From Pacificispira sp965223125 (lineage in GTDB: Bacteria; Pseudomonadota; Alphaproteobacteria; UBA8366; Aestuariispiraceae), in contig OZ244984.1 in the NCBI GenBank assembly GCA_965223125.1, positions 2,356,001-2,420,000 on the forward strand: 64,000 nucleotides of DNA, in the 5' to 3' direction. The notes below the pieces were generated by a model. The model did not search any database, was not told where the DNA came from, and worked only from the letters and a program-made list of their open reading frames with translations. Shown piece after piece: positions 33,856-41,564 of the stretch. The position numbers were made by a program, and so were the translations under genes. The stretch's first letter is position 1. The number at the start of each line of letters is the position of its first letter.

Positions 33856-34420
33856 TTTCGGTCTCCCGCTCCAGCGCCTCAGTGCGGTACTGTTCGCCCA
33901 AGCCATGGCGGATGGTGATCGGCTGGCGTTTCCAAGCGGTCCATGCGTTCTCTTTCTCTGTGCGACTACCTGCAACGGACTCAGAGATTTGCTGGCAAAG
34001 GGCTCGCAGACCCGCGCGGCGTGTCAATTCTGCCAGTTCACTCCAGGCTTTATCACTTGAAGGCATGGCGAAATCATCGGCAACCATATCCCACTGCAAA
34101 CTTGCGCGGGCGGGCATGGCCACGCTTTCACCAAAGCCATCGATGCTTGCGATATGGACCCTCACACCCTGCGATGTTACCGAATCAACGATTAGCGTCA
34201 CATGCAGCGGAACATCGGCGATGTTGGTTGCCGCAAGGATGCGGTCAAAGCGCTGCAGGATTCCACGGGCGTTATTGAAGTGACCAGGACGGATAACGTC
34301 ATCCAAGGTGAGGGCAGTTGGATAATGAAACATGCTCACGTGTGCTGCTGTAGCAAGTGGTTGCAATTGGCTGGCGTGAGGCATGGGGTTGATAACCTTT
34401 TCCGGGATGTTCGGATTCAT
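33842..34420 (-). CDS. hypothetical phage protein
   Basis: A 192-residue soluble protein with a beta-rich middle (VPLHVTLIVDSVTSQGVRVH) and a helical C-terminal half. It is part of the close-packed minus-strand block that runs from the DUF5681 gene to the large virion gene, and ends 14 bases into the small downstream ORF. I do not recognise a family. Position suggests a virion or packaging-linked protein. Confidence 0.5.
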   Translation of the reverse strand: MNPNIPEKVINPMPHASQLQPLATAAHVSMFHYPTALTLDDVIRPGHFNNARGILQRFDRILAATNIADVPLHVTLIVDSVTSQGVRVHIASIDGFGESVAMPARASLQWDMVADDFAMPSSDKAWSELAELTRRAGLRALCQQISESVAGSRTEKENAWTAWKRQPITIRHGLGEQYRTEALERETENAAA

Positions 34421-34431
34421 AGTTTATTCTC

Positions 34432-35034
34432 CTAATGTTGTGTCGTGGGTTGAATGATTGCGCGTCCCTTCTGGGTCCACACATGGGTCAAAATGTCTTT
34501 GATTGCGGCGATATCCTCCCGATCCGCTTCGCCCTTGCTGAATTCCTTGAATTCCGCTTCGTCTATCGCCGTACTGAATGCGAACACGGTGGCGATGGGC
34601 AAACCTAGCGAAGCGGCGAACGCTTCGGCCCCCTTGGTTGCGGCGGTCATCATCCGTTGACAGGCCAGGATATCCACCCCGACGGATTTTGCTTGTTCCA
34701 GAATATCCAGGCGCACGGCCTCCGCTTCCTGTTCATCTGAAAGGGCGGCGAGCAAGGCATAGGGACGCTCGCCAAAGACTGTCATGCGATAGAAATCCGC
34801 CAACATGGCGTACCAAGTCCTATCGAATCGCAGTGATACCGCGTATGATGCTTCGACAACCTCTGACTCCGCACGGTCGTCGCACAGATAGGTTGACCTC
34901 GGCGTATGCAGGCGCAAGACCTCCAGCAAGGCGGCATCCTCGTCACGAATGGCGTTCAATACGGCAATTGCTCTAGACTTGGGACTGAGGGACCCTATGG
35001 CGGCGGTCATGCGTTTTTCATTGGCGGCGGTCAT
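34432..35034 (-). CDS. hypothetical phage protein
   Basis: A 200-residue helical protein with two cysteines (YLCDDR; DILACQRMM) and an acidic C-terminal half. Its ATG overlaps the stop of the DUF5681 gene in an ATGA arrangement, so translation is coupled. A second in-frame ATG eight codons later follows a repeated GGCGGCGGTCATG motif. No family is recognised. Confidence 0.5.
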   Translation of the reverse strand: MTAANEKRMTAAIGSLSPKSRAIAVLNAIRDEDAALLEVLRLHTPRSTYLCDDRAESEVVEASYAVSLRFDRTWYAMLADFYRMTVFGERPYALLAALSDEQEAEAVRLDILEQAKSVGVDILACQRMMTAATKGAEAFAASLGLPIATVFAFSTAIDEAEFKEFSKGEADREDIAAIKDILTHVWTQKGRAIIQPTTQH

Positions 35035-35501
35035 GCTTCATTCTTTCCTGCAATGGCGGTTTCGATCATCGCAAGGCGTCTCGCAAAATCATGCGTTTCG
35101 ACTGCCTTTCGGCGTGCCTCCAGCATTCCAGCCAGGGCGGTGCCTTCATCCGGCGATATGTCACCACCGGCAACGGCCTCGATAACGGCGGCATGGGCTT
35201 TCTCGATTCCATCGGCATTCGATGTATCGGGTAACTGGACTTGTATTGGCTTGGACTTCTGAGGCGGCGATAGGCGGTCCAGACAAATTCGCAATGCCGC
35301 AACATCACCGGCGAGAGCGGCGTCTATTGCTTTCTGCGCCAGCGCTTCGGCCTGGGCTTCAAGCAATCCATCCACCACCAGAGAGGCACGTTTGCGCGCT
35401 CCCGGGGGGCGTCCAGGACTCAGCTTGTTGCCAGGGGCGAACGTGCCGCGTTCCGTGCGGCCTTCCGTTTCTGACCGATTATTTAACGGTTCGGTGCTCA
35501 T
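35031..35501 (-). CDS. DUF5681-domain phage protein
   Basis: A 156-residue protein whose N-terminal half follows the DUF5681 pattern: GTFAPGNKLSPGRPPGARKR, then a helix ending in ALAGDVAALRICLDRLSPP. This domain is common in alphaproteobacterial prophages upstream of packaging genes, where a small-terminase-like role is suspected. Here no large terminase follows; the next genes are hypothetical. It is coupled to the downstream gene by an ATGA overlap. Confidence 0.7.
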   Translation of the reverse strand: MSTEPLNNRSETEGRTERGTFAPGNKLSPGRPPGARKRASLVVDGLLEAQAEALAQKAIDAALAGDVAALRICLDRLSPPQKSKPIQVQLPDTSNADGIEKAHAAVIEAVAGGDISPDEGTALAGMLEARRKAVETHDFARRLAMIETAIAGKNEA

Positions 35502-35683
35502 TGTGGGGCAGGCACCGCCGCCAAGCTTGCGTTGTCGGACGCGGGCAGGATTCGACCTTGAGGGGATCGGGCGCTTGGCGGCGGTGTTTCGTGCCGTGCT
35601 GCGGCGTTATCTCGGTTCTGCATTTTCGTGTCCCATCATTGCCGCCTGCCTCTCGCTGTTCCGACGCCTGGATTATATCAGTC

Positions 35684-35908
35684 TTAAGGCGATAGTTTCG
35701 CACGCGTGCCATTCGCCATTCTTTTTAGTGCGTCAGCTAGATCCTCATCGGATGGCGTACCCTGGATGAACCCGGCCCGCTCCAGGGCGTCGATTTCGTT
35801 TTCGCAGATCTCTATCGTGATGACGCGTGCGCCGCGTTTGGCACGTTCTCGGCTGCGACGGCTGCGAAGTGTGGCGGGTGAGGGATTTCCTGATACCGGT
35901 CGGGGCAT
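35684..35908 (-). CDS. small hypothetical phage protein
   Basis: A 74-residue protein with a very basic start (LRSRRSRERAKRGARV), a beta strand (ITIEI) and a helix with NEIDALERAGFI. The pattern resembles small ribbon-helix-helix-like or DNA-binding phage proteins, but this is only a resemblance. The 182 bases between it and the DUF5681 gene hold nothing I can support. Confidence 0.55.
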   Translation of the reverse strand: MPRPVSGNPSPATLRSRRSRERAKRGARVITIEICENEIDALERAGFIQGTPSDEDLADALKRMANGTRAKLSP

Positions 35909-35912
35909 GGCT

Positions 35913-36215
35913 TCAGGCCTTCCGCCGATAGTTGAGGTCTCTTGCTAGAGCGCCGTTGCATTTTTGCTGGAACCAAGCCTTTGAATTTGTGGAATACAGG
36001 TTTGTTTTCGGTGGATCTATCTCAGAAATTCCGAAAGGATCGGGCTTCAACTTCCGCCAATTCCGAAAACCGTCCGAAATCGCCAATTTTTTTCGATCAG
36101 GATGATGCTTCATCCGTTGCGCCGCGTTATCGGGCATTATCCAGCGCTCCCAGACGTGCAAGGATTTGCAGTCCTCTGCGATGCGTCCAAGGGTTTCGTC
36201 CCGACGTGCCTGCAC
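35913..36215 (-). CDS. possible hypothetical phage protein (doubtful)
   Basis: A 100-residue basic frame with protein-like composition in its middle (WIMPDNAAQRMKHHPDRKKL, then SDGFRNWRKL). It overlaps the preceding 88-residue frame by 79 bases, which is unusual. Either both are real and overlapping, or only one is. No family is recognised. Confidence 0.3.
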   Translation of the reverse strand: MQARRDETLGRIAEDCKSLHVWERWIMPDNAAQRMKHHPDRKKLAISDGFRNWRKLKPDPFGISEIDPPKTNLYSTNSKAWFQQKCNGALARDLNYRRKA

Positions 36216-36403
36216 CCTTTTTTTGGATATGCTTCTGATCTATCAGTATCGGTGCGCTCTGTGGTGACAGTGCCCTTGCTCTGGATTGCTGCATTGGCAT
36301 TCCTGCCCCAAGCTTCCCCCATCCCCCTGGAGATATAGAAAGGACTCGCAGAAATGGGGGTAGACCAGCCATAGGCAAAATCGCGGAAGTCCGGGTTTCT
36401 CAT
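36137..36403 (-). CDS. possible hypothetical phage protein coupled to the upstream gene
   Basis: An 88-residue frame whose ATG overlaps the stop of the 186-residue gene as ATGA, which argues for real translation. The first 35 residues (FRDFAYGWSTPISASPFYIS) are plausible protein; the end is low-complexity and polar. No family is recognised. Confidence 0.35.
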   Translation of the reverse strand: MRNPDFRDFAYGWSTPISASPFYISRGMGEAWGRNANAAIQSKGTVTTERTDTDRSEAYPKKGCRHVGTKPLDASQRTANPCTSGSAG

Positions 36404-36960
36404 TTTCCGGCACTCTCTGAAATACCGCCCACTACTCGCAGTTCTGGGGGTACAGCACTCGCAGTTTTGCGAGTAGGAAACTGTTTTTTCCTGCCCTTAT
36501 TGGCGACGGATTGGTGCCGTTTCCAGGCGTTCACCGTCTCTTGTGTCGTGACCTTCCATTCATTTGTAGGGCCTGCGTCGGCATTCCCTAGCCAGGTCAA
36601 CCGATAGACGGAAGGGCGGTTAGCCCCTCCCCACCGTCCACCACGTTTGAAGCGGATTAGCCCAAAGGCCTCGGCCTCATCAATGGCATATCGAATGCAA
36701 TTCCGGGAAAGCCCGTATTCCTCCAGATCCTTGTGTGTGACTGGCAACCTGCCATTCTCAATGCCGCCGTGTGACAGGTGTTCAATCATCAAGCGATCTA
36801 TCAGGCGGCGTCCATTGGCAGACAGACCACACCATGCGGGACTCTCCAAAAGTTCAGCGGTAAGCCATACGAATTGACCAGGCGGCTTTAGGTTTGCGGC
36901 GATGACACGGGTGTATGTCCCACGGCTGCGACCCGTTGCGTCTGTCTTGCGATTCTTCAT
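36400..36960 (-). CDS. phage replication-like protein with winged-helix pattern
   Basis: A 186-residue protein. Residues 30-125 look like a winged helix: SPAWCGLSANGRRLIDRLMI, then LPVTHKDLEEYGLSRNCIRY, then AEAFGLIRFKRGGRWGG as the wing. This resembles the N-terminal domain of phage and plasmid replication initiators or helix-turn-helix proteins in alphaproteobacterial prophages. The basic tail has KGRKKQF. It is coupled by ATGA overlaps to genes on both sides. A regulatory role instead of replication cannot be excluded. Confidence 0.55.
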   Translation of the reverse strand: MKNRKTDATGRSRGTYTRVIAANLKPPGQFVWLTAELLESPAWCGLSANGRRLIDRLMIEHLSHGGIENGRLPVTHKDLEEYGLSRNCIRYAIDEAEAFGLIRFKRGGRWGGANRPSVYRLTWLGNADAGPTNEWKVTTQETVNAWKRHQSVANKGRKKQFPTRKTASAVPPELRVVGGISESAGK

Positions 36961-37427
36961 GGCTGCACCACAGTATCGCCCGTCTGGAGTTGGCGCGCGA
37001 CCCTAAGTAAATCTTGCATCTTGGGCGGACGCTCCGATTCATACCGGATGCGGGCGGCGGCTTGTATAAGCGTTTCGCAAACACCGATTTCGTCTGGATG
37101 GTCTGGCACGTCCTGGACAAAGTTCTTAAACCGCCGATCCGCGATAGCCTCACTTGCCAACAAAGCACGGGCAATAAGAGCAATGCCCAAGGGCTTATCA
37201 CCCTCTGTCAGGTCTTTAACAGCGCACGCAAAACGATTCATCGGGCAATTTGTGAAAGCGTATTCCACCACCTTGCCGTCGTCATTTTCTATCGCGAAAC
37301 GCGGTGCGAATTGACCGAGTAAGGGCATCATCCGCCCGCGACCTTGTGCTTCTCGGTTGCCGTGTTTAACGGCTGCGATCAGCAACGCAACGGGCACGGT
37401 CTGGAGTTTATCAGGGATTCCTAACAT
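36957..37427 (-). CDS. hypothetical phage protein, replication module
   Basis: A 156-residue soluble helical protein with two cysteines (TNCPMNRFAC) and a later GVCETLIQAAARIRY. It sits between the HNH/AP2 gene (seven-base overlap) and the winged-helix gene (ATGA overlap), which implies one coupled early operon. I do not recognise a family. Confidence 0.5.
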   Translation of the reverse strand: MLGIPDKLQTVPVALLIAAVKHGNREAQGRGRMMPLLGQFAPRFAIENDDGKVVEYAFTNCPMNRFACAVKDLTEGDKPLGIALIARALLASEAIADRRFKNFVQDVPDHPDEIGVCETLIQAAARIRYESERPPKMQDLLRVARQLQTGDTVVQP

Positions 37428-38107
37428 GGCGCACCGCCTGGACGGATCACGCCCTGTTCGCCCGGTTCCGGGAAATTGAGGCGCGCATATTCGCCGTGAA
37501 TGCCCCTAGCAAGGGCATCATAGTCCTTTGCGGCTTCAAGAGCTGTGAGCCTCCAGGGACCACGGAATCTTGCACCGTCCTGAGTCACTCCAGCTTGGAA
37601 ACGATCTTGAACAGGATCATACCCAATGCCAAGGAAACCAGTGTGATTTAGGCAAACGGCCCGGTTGGCGCTGTTCTGTGCATAGGTGCAAATCCGCAAG
37701 TTTTCCCGGCGATTGTCCAGCTTGTTACCATTTGCATGATCGACCACGAAACCCGGCGGGGGTGCCATGAGTTCGCGATGCAGATATACGACCCTCCACT
37801 TGCCATTGCGTTTAACGGATCGGCCCGCGTAGCTGTCCCCATCGCCAGCACGATACCAGCAATATTGATTCAGTCGCTCATAGTCTGCGCGATCAACAAA
37901 GGTTCCACTTCCATCTGTGAGGGGGATGATTGCGATGTCACAGCCAACATCGGACACGTCAAAGTGCGTCGCAATAATGCGCGGGACCGGTTGCGGAATT
38001 TTCGGGGTTGGGGTATTCTTAGGGCCTTCCGAGCCTGCCAAGAAATCCCCGGTCCCGGTCTGCTGGTCTCTCGCCAGTGCGCCGGGGTCGGGTCTATGTG
38101 CGCTCAT
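37421..38107 (-). CDS. HNH endonuclease with AP2-type DNA-binding domain
   Basis: A 228-residue protein. After a disordered Pro-rich start, residues 60-150 contain an HNH nuclease of the homing type: YLHRELM, VVDHANGNKLDNRRENLRIC, with the His-Asn-His pattern. Residues 155-205 are an AP2 domain (GFLGIGYDPVQDRFQAGVT, then AAKDYDALARGIHGEYA). Such HNH-AP2 proteins spread as free-standing homing endonucleases in phages. It overlaps the next gene by seven bases and follows the excisionase-like gene by two. Confidence 0.85.
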   Translation of the reverse strand: MSAHRPDPGALARDQQTGTGDFLAGSEGPKNTPTPKIPQPVPRIIATHFDVSDVGCDIAIIPLTDGSGTFVDRADYERLNQYCWYRAGDGDSYAGRSVKRNGKWRVVYLHRELMAPPPGFVVDHANGNKLDNRRENLRICTYAQNSANRAVCLNHTGFLGIGYDPVQDRFQAGVTQDGARFRGPWRLTALEAAKDYDALARGIHGEYARLNFPEPGEQGVIRPGGAPC

Positions 38108-38109
38108 GG

Positions 38110-38319
38110 TTAGGCTGCCTGCATTCCAGCAAGTGCGCGAATGCTGCTGGTAACGACGCGACGGCTCCGTCCAAATTTCACGCTTTGAAGTGTTCCGGCG
38201 TCCATCATGTTGTAAACGTGGCGGGGGGTTACTCGCAATTCATGGGCGGTTTCTGCTACCGTCATGAAAAGCGTTTCAGCGGGTTTATCTGTGTGCATTG
38301 TGATTGGCCTCCTAGCCAT
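38110..38319 (-). CDS. excisionase-like helix-turn-helix protein
   Basis: A 69-residue protein with a MerR/Xis-type DNA-binding domain: FMTVAETAHELRVTPRHVYN, MMDAGTLQSVKFGRSRRV. Small proteins of this type act as excisionases or early activators beside an integrase. Its place, first in the coupled early operon and near the integrase, supports directionality factor as the most likely role. Confidence 0.65.
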   Translation of the reverse strand: MARRPITMHTDKPAETLFMTVAETAHELRVTPRHVYNMMDAGTLQSVKFGRSRRVVTSSIRALAGMQAA

Positions 38320-38569
38320 TCAGTTCATCAATACACACACTTGAAACGCTGATAATTTGGCAGTCTAATTTGGCATTCTGGCGAACCAAACTTTTCCGCC
38401 AAATTAGTTAAGTCTTTGGTTTTGGTCCTATTTTTCTCCATTCCGGCGGCGCTAGCCTATTCCAGTATTCGCGCGACTTATCTCGGCCTAAATTAAATTT
38501 GCCCTTTAGTGCCTTGTGCAGATCATCCCTAGTTGGATTTTTGGCAAGCTGCCTGCCCTCTGGGATGAA

Positions 38570-38577
38570 TTCATTTT
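38570..38577 (+). repeat. target-site duplication of the IS, left
   Basis: TTCATTTT directly before the left inverted repeat; identical to 39296-39303. Confidence 0.9.
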
Positions 38578-39295
38578 GGGGCTGTCCCAGATAACTACCT
38601 GAGCTGACGCTTAACCCATTGTCTGAGTTGAGCTAATTGATCTGACGGATCGCTGTTGTTGAACCGCCACTCGCACTCCTTCAAAAATAGACCGAAATGG
38701 GCCTTCGGGACACCGTTGAATTTACGCATGTGACGCTTGGCCTGGTTCCAGAAATTCTCGATCCCGTTAATGTGGTTCCGCTTGTCGGCGAACAGCTCCG
38801 AGTGATTGATCCGAAAGTGTTTGAAGTCGGAGACGTCGAGCGCGTTGTAGCCCTTCCAGCAGTCGGAATAGACGATGCTGTCGGGGATGACCTTGCCCTC
38901 AATAATCGGCAACAGAGTAGCGCCGGAAGCATCGGGAATGATCTTCGTATAAACCTTCCCGCCACGCTTGAGAAGCCCGAAAACCGGGACTTTCCCCGGC
39001 GCACCACGACCTCTCTTGCCCTTTCTCTTGCCGCCGAAATAGCTTTCGTCCACCTCGATCTCGCCACCGAACATCGCCTCGCTTTCGGCCTCAAGCTCAT
39101 AGGCGATGACCTCGCGCAACCGATGATAATAGAACGCCGCTGTCTTGCGGTTCACGCCACAAAGACAAGCTGCCGTACGAGCCGTCGTCCCGGCGACAAA
39201 ATGCTCGATCAAACGATCCTGCTTGTAGTGACTCAGACGGCTCTTGCGCATGGACCCCATGATAACCCCCAAACCGGGTTATCTGGGACAGCCCC
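38578..39295 (-). mobile_element. IS1595-family insertion sequence, 718 bp
   Basis: Perfect 18-base terminal inverted repeats, GGGGCTGTCCCAGATAAC at 38578-38595 and its complement at 39278-39295, surround one transposase gene. An 8-base duplication on each side is the length typical of IS1595. Both ends and the gene look intact, so the insertion is recent. Confidence 0.93.
38595..39251 (-). CDS. IS1595-family transposase (ISXO2-like DDE domain)
   Basis: A 218-residue transposase. The N-terminal 60 residues form a helix-turn-helix (LIEHFVAGTTARTAACLCGV). The ISXO2-like DDE domain follows: first aspartate in IEVDESYFGGKRKGKRGRG, second in IVYSDCWKGYN, and the late acidic NGIENFWNQAKRHMRKFNG. 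It catalyses cut-and-paste or copy movement of the element. The stop codon overlaps the left inverted repeat. Starts at 39272 or 39251 are both possible; the later ATG (MRKSRLSHYK) fits family proteins better. Confidence 0.92.
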   Translation of the reverse strand: MRKSRLSHYKQDRLIEHFVAGTTARTAACLCGVNRKTAAFYYHRLREVIAYELEAESEAMFGGEIEVDESYFGGKRKGKRGRGAPGKVPVFGLLKRGGKVYTKIIPDASGATLLPIIEGKVIPDSIVYSDCWKGYNALDVSDFKHFRINHSELFADKRNHINGIENFWNQAKRHMRKFNGVPKAHFGLFLKECEWRFNNSDPSDQLAQLRQWVKRQLR

Positions 39296-39303
39296 TTCAT
39301 TTT
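39296..39303 (+). repeat. target-site duplication of the IS, right
   Basis: TTCATTTT directly after the right inverted repeat; identical to 38570-38577. Confidence 0.9.
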
Positions 39304-40006
39304 TAATGAAACTTTCAATTTTTGAAACAGTCGGTGTTGGGTTTGTCGTCTCTGATTTGGTCGTGGGTTCGTCTGCTACCTGATAAACAGGCTCTAACAA
39401 TGCCGCCCCGCTATCATCGGGCCAAAGATCCAAAATGTCCTGGCGCAAAAACCGAATGTCTTTAAAGACCTGCACACCATGACCATCAAGATTCAAGCTA
39501 TCCCTACCTGCAATAAATCTATTCACAAGATAATCTATGGATTCATAGATTTCACCGGGAGTAAGTTGGTTTAATCTATCCGGTGATAAGAATGATAATG
39601 ATTGAAAGGGCGGTGCCAAAAGCGGCGGACTCCATGCCCGCGCCCTCGGTGGCTGTAGCCAGGACGGGTCCATTAGAGACTGTTGCTCTTGCCTTGATAA
39701 AACTCTGTGCAGTTCACGTTTTATAACTTTTCCTATTAATTGCGAAGCCGCTTGCCTTGCACGTCCTTCGATTTCTGGTTCATGGGTCGCGCTGAGTTTG
39801 TTGTCCCGATACGTACCTGCGATAGGGTTTTCAATATCAAATGCGATCCAAGCTATAGCTTGTGACCAATGCCAAATCTTTGGCGGCGGTTCGTTCTGCA
39901 AAGGCATTCTACGCACCTTCCGTATGGCGCACCGTGTCAAGGGCGATGGGGGCAGGCGGGCACGGTCCCCGCTTTTCAGCCGCTAAGCCTAGCCCCGCAC
40001 CGTTCG

Positions 40007-41191
40007 TTATCGAAGTGAGACCACCCTTGCCCCGGCTTCGGAATTCAGTACAACGCGGCGGACGTGTTCGCCCCACCGCTCCAACGCGTCCCGTTTTTCC
40101 TCGGTGAATGCATGCCGATCATAGACCCGTTCAAGATCGTTTCGGGCGTGATTCAGGATCAATTCCGCGATCAGAACAGGGACGCCAAGGCGCGAAAGTC
40201 CCGTGCGGCCCGTGCGGCGCAAGTCGTGTAGGGTCCAGCCCGTCACGCCACTTTCGGTGCTGAGAGCGTCCACGATCTTGCTATGACCGGCATAGGGCCG
40301 CTCTCCATCGAGGGTGAAGACATTAGGGCCAAGTCTGGGTAAGGTTTCCAGGATATCCCATGCGAACCTGGACAAAGGCACAATATGCGCGCGGCTGGCC
40401 TTGGTCCGGTTGGCGGGGATCGTCCATAGCCCTGTTGTCTCGTCCAGTTCGTCCCATCGCATGGCGCGACACTCGTCGCGGCGCTGCATGGACAAAATGA
40501 GGAGTTGAACGAATTCACGGGAAGGGGTGGATCTGGCGGCGGCTGCTTCCCAAACAGCGCGTAACTCTGTATCGGTCAAAACTCGGTCGCGCGGCTGTTC
40601 CTTTACGCGGCGTTTCAGTCCCGCCATTGGATTGAGGTCTATCCGGCCTGCATTCACCCCCCAATCCAGCGCACCGTGCAATGCGGCGTGGACGCGGTTC
40701 ACTTGCGCGCCCAGTCCTTTGTCAGACAGTTTGTCTAGCAACCCGATAGCGTCACCCCGGCGGAAATCGTCCAGACGCAATTTTCCGATATAGGGAATAA
40801 CGTGCTGATCATAGAGCGCGCGGGTCTGTTTGGGCTTGCGCGTGTTCGGGATGGAATGGCGGGTGTGATAGTCGTCAATCAGATCCTTGATCGTTTCGAT
40901 TTGGTTAGTGTTCGGCCCTCTGCCCTTTAGCAAGTCGCTGCGAAAGTGTGTTGCTGCAGCGCGGGCGTCTGCAAGCGACATCGCAGGATAGTCGCCTAGC
41001 AAGTGCGGCTTTTGGGATTTCGTGCGCGGATCGGTATAACGGACATACCAGCGACCCCGACCCGTCGCATATAGGCGGTAGGTTAGACCCTTTGCCAGCG
41101 TGTCAGTATAGGACTTGAAGCCAGACGCGGGCGGCGTGCGTTTCCTGAGAAACGGGTCTGATAGCTGAGTTCTTGTTTTTTCTTTTTCCAT
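40007..41191 (-). CDS. int: tyrosine recombinase (phage integrase) of the island
   Basis: A 394-residue site-specific recombinase. The N-terminal part has the arm-binding DUF4102-like pattern (YRLYATGRGRWYVRYTDP, LGDYPAMSLADARAAA). Residues 125-205 are the core-binding SAM-like domain. The catalytic domain shows Arg in SMQRRDECRAMRW, Lys in RTKASRAHIVPLS, HxxR in LHDLRRTGRTGL, His in LNHARNDLE and the nucleophile Tyr in RVYDRHAF. All five catalytic positions are present, so it may be active. Its gene reads inward from the right end, next to the arm-site doublet. Confidence 0.93.
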   Translation of the reverse strand: MEKEKTRTQLSDPFLRKRTPPASGFKSYTDTLAKGLTYRLYATGRGRWYVRYTDPRTKSQKPHLLGDYPAMSLADARAAATHFRSDLLKGRGPNTNQIETIKDLIDDYHTRHSIPNTRKPKQTRALYDQHVIPYIGKLRLDDFRRGDAIGLLDKLSDKGLGAQVNRVHAALHGALDWGVNAGRIDLNPMAGLKRRVKEQPRDRVLTDTELRAVWEAAAARSTPSREFVQLLILSMQRRDECRAMRWDELDETTGLWTIPANRTKASRAHIVPLSRFAWDILETLPRLGPNVFTLDGERPYAGHSKIVDALSTESGVTGWTLHDLRRTGRTGLSRLGVPVLIAELILNHARNDLERVYDRHAFTEEKRDALERWGEHVRRVVLNSEAGARVVSLR

Positions 41192-41204
41192 CCGACCCTC
41201 TTGG

Positions 41205-41243
41205 ATTAGTCCTGATTGCCGCTAGGACTAATTTAGGACTAAA
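41205..41243. promoter_or_regulatory. candidate integrase arm-type sites, right
   Basis: TAGGACTAATT and TAGGACTAAAA occur as a direct doublet (41223-41243), matching the doublet at 25414-25434. An inverted copy, ATTAGTCCT, lies at 41205-41213. The cluster lies just upstream of the integrase start codon and so could also autoregulate int. Confidence 0.6.
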
Positions 41244-41385
41244 AGTGTCGCTGCTTCACCATTCCATTCGGTGCAATTCAGTGCATAGTATATGGCAATT
41301 TTATGGGGTTATCCAAGGGTTTTCGGGTGATTTGATTTCATGCTGGTTCATGGTGGGGAAACGCGGTGCAGCGTAGGCAACACTA

Positions 41386-41420
41386 CTCCCAGACGTGAAG
41401 CCTCCCTGTTTAACTTGCCC
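41386..41420 (+). other. attachment site, right (attR), displaced 3' end of the RNA gene
   Basis: Second copy of the 35-base core (one mismatch to 25324-25358). The sequence before it has no similarity to the 5' part of the RNA gene, so this is the orphaned 3' end of the original gene followed by its old terminator. Confidence 0.88.
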
Positions 41421-41448
41421 GGATCTTCGGATCCGGGCAGTTTTTTTT
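41417..41448 (+). terminator. displaced host terminator of the RNA gene
   Basis: GCCCGGATC and GATCCGGGC form a nine-pair stem with a TTCG tetraloop (41417-41438), followed within two bases by eight T. Before integration it would have ended the structured RNA. Confidence 0.92.
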
Positions 41449-41564
41449 GTGCGCTGCAATGTTTACTGACGGGTCACGTTGACCGCAGGCCGTTGATCGG
41501 GTCAGTTACCGGGGGTGCGTAGGTCCAACCGTTGACCGCGCTTGTACAGGACGGAGCGTATGCC

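Larger units (their letters stand above)
38408..39907 (-). pseudogene. island gene split by the IS1595-family insertion
   Basis: The minus frame reads from ATG at 39907 (MPLQNEPPPKIWHWSQAIAW) to the insertion at 39295 and ends there in IS sequence. If the IS and one 8-base target copy are removed, the frame continues without shift (SFIKNE joined to FIPEGRQLAKNPTRDDLHKA) to a TAA at 38408-38410, giving 257 residues. The rebuilt end is basic and helical (REYWNRLAPPEWRKIGPKPK). No family is recognised. It lies between the integrase and the excisionase-like gene, so its loss may affect island mobility. Confidence 0.8.
25324..41420. mobile_element. degraded prophage-like island, about 16.1 kb
   Basis: The island is bounded by 35-base att repeats, has matching arm-site doublets inside both ends, and encodes a tyrosine integrase and an excisionase-like protein at its right end. 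It also has a repressor, tandem antirepressor-like genes, an HNH/AP2 endonuclease, a large ejection-type virion protein and a DUF5681 protein. No large terminase, portal, major capsid or tail tube gene is visible. It therefore looks like a remnant or a satellite rather than a complete prophage. It was hit later by an IS1595-family insertion at 38.6-39.3 kb. Confidence 0.85.
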
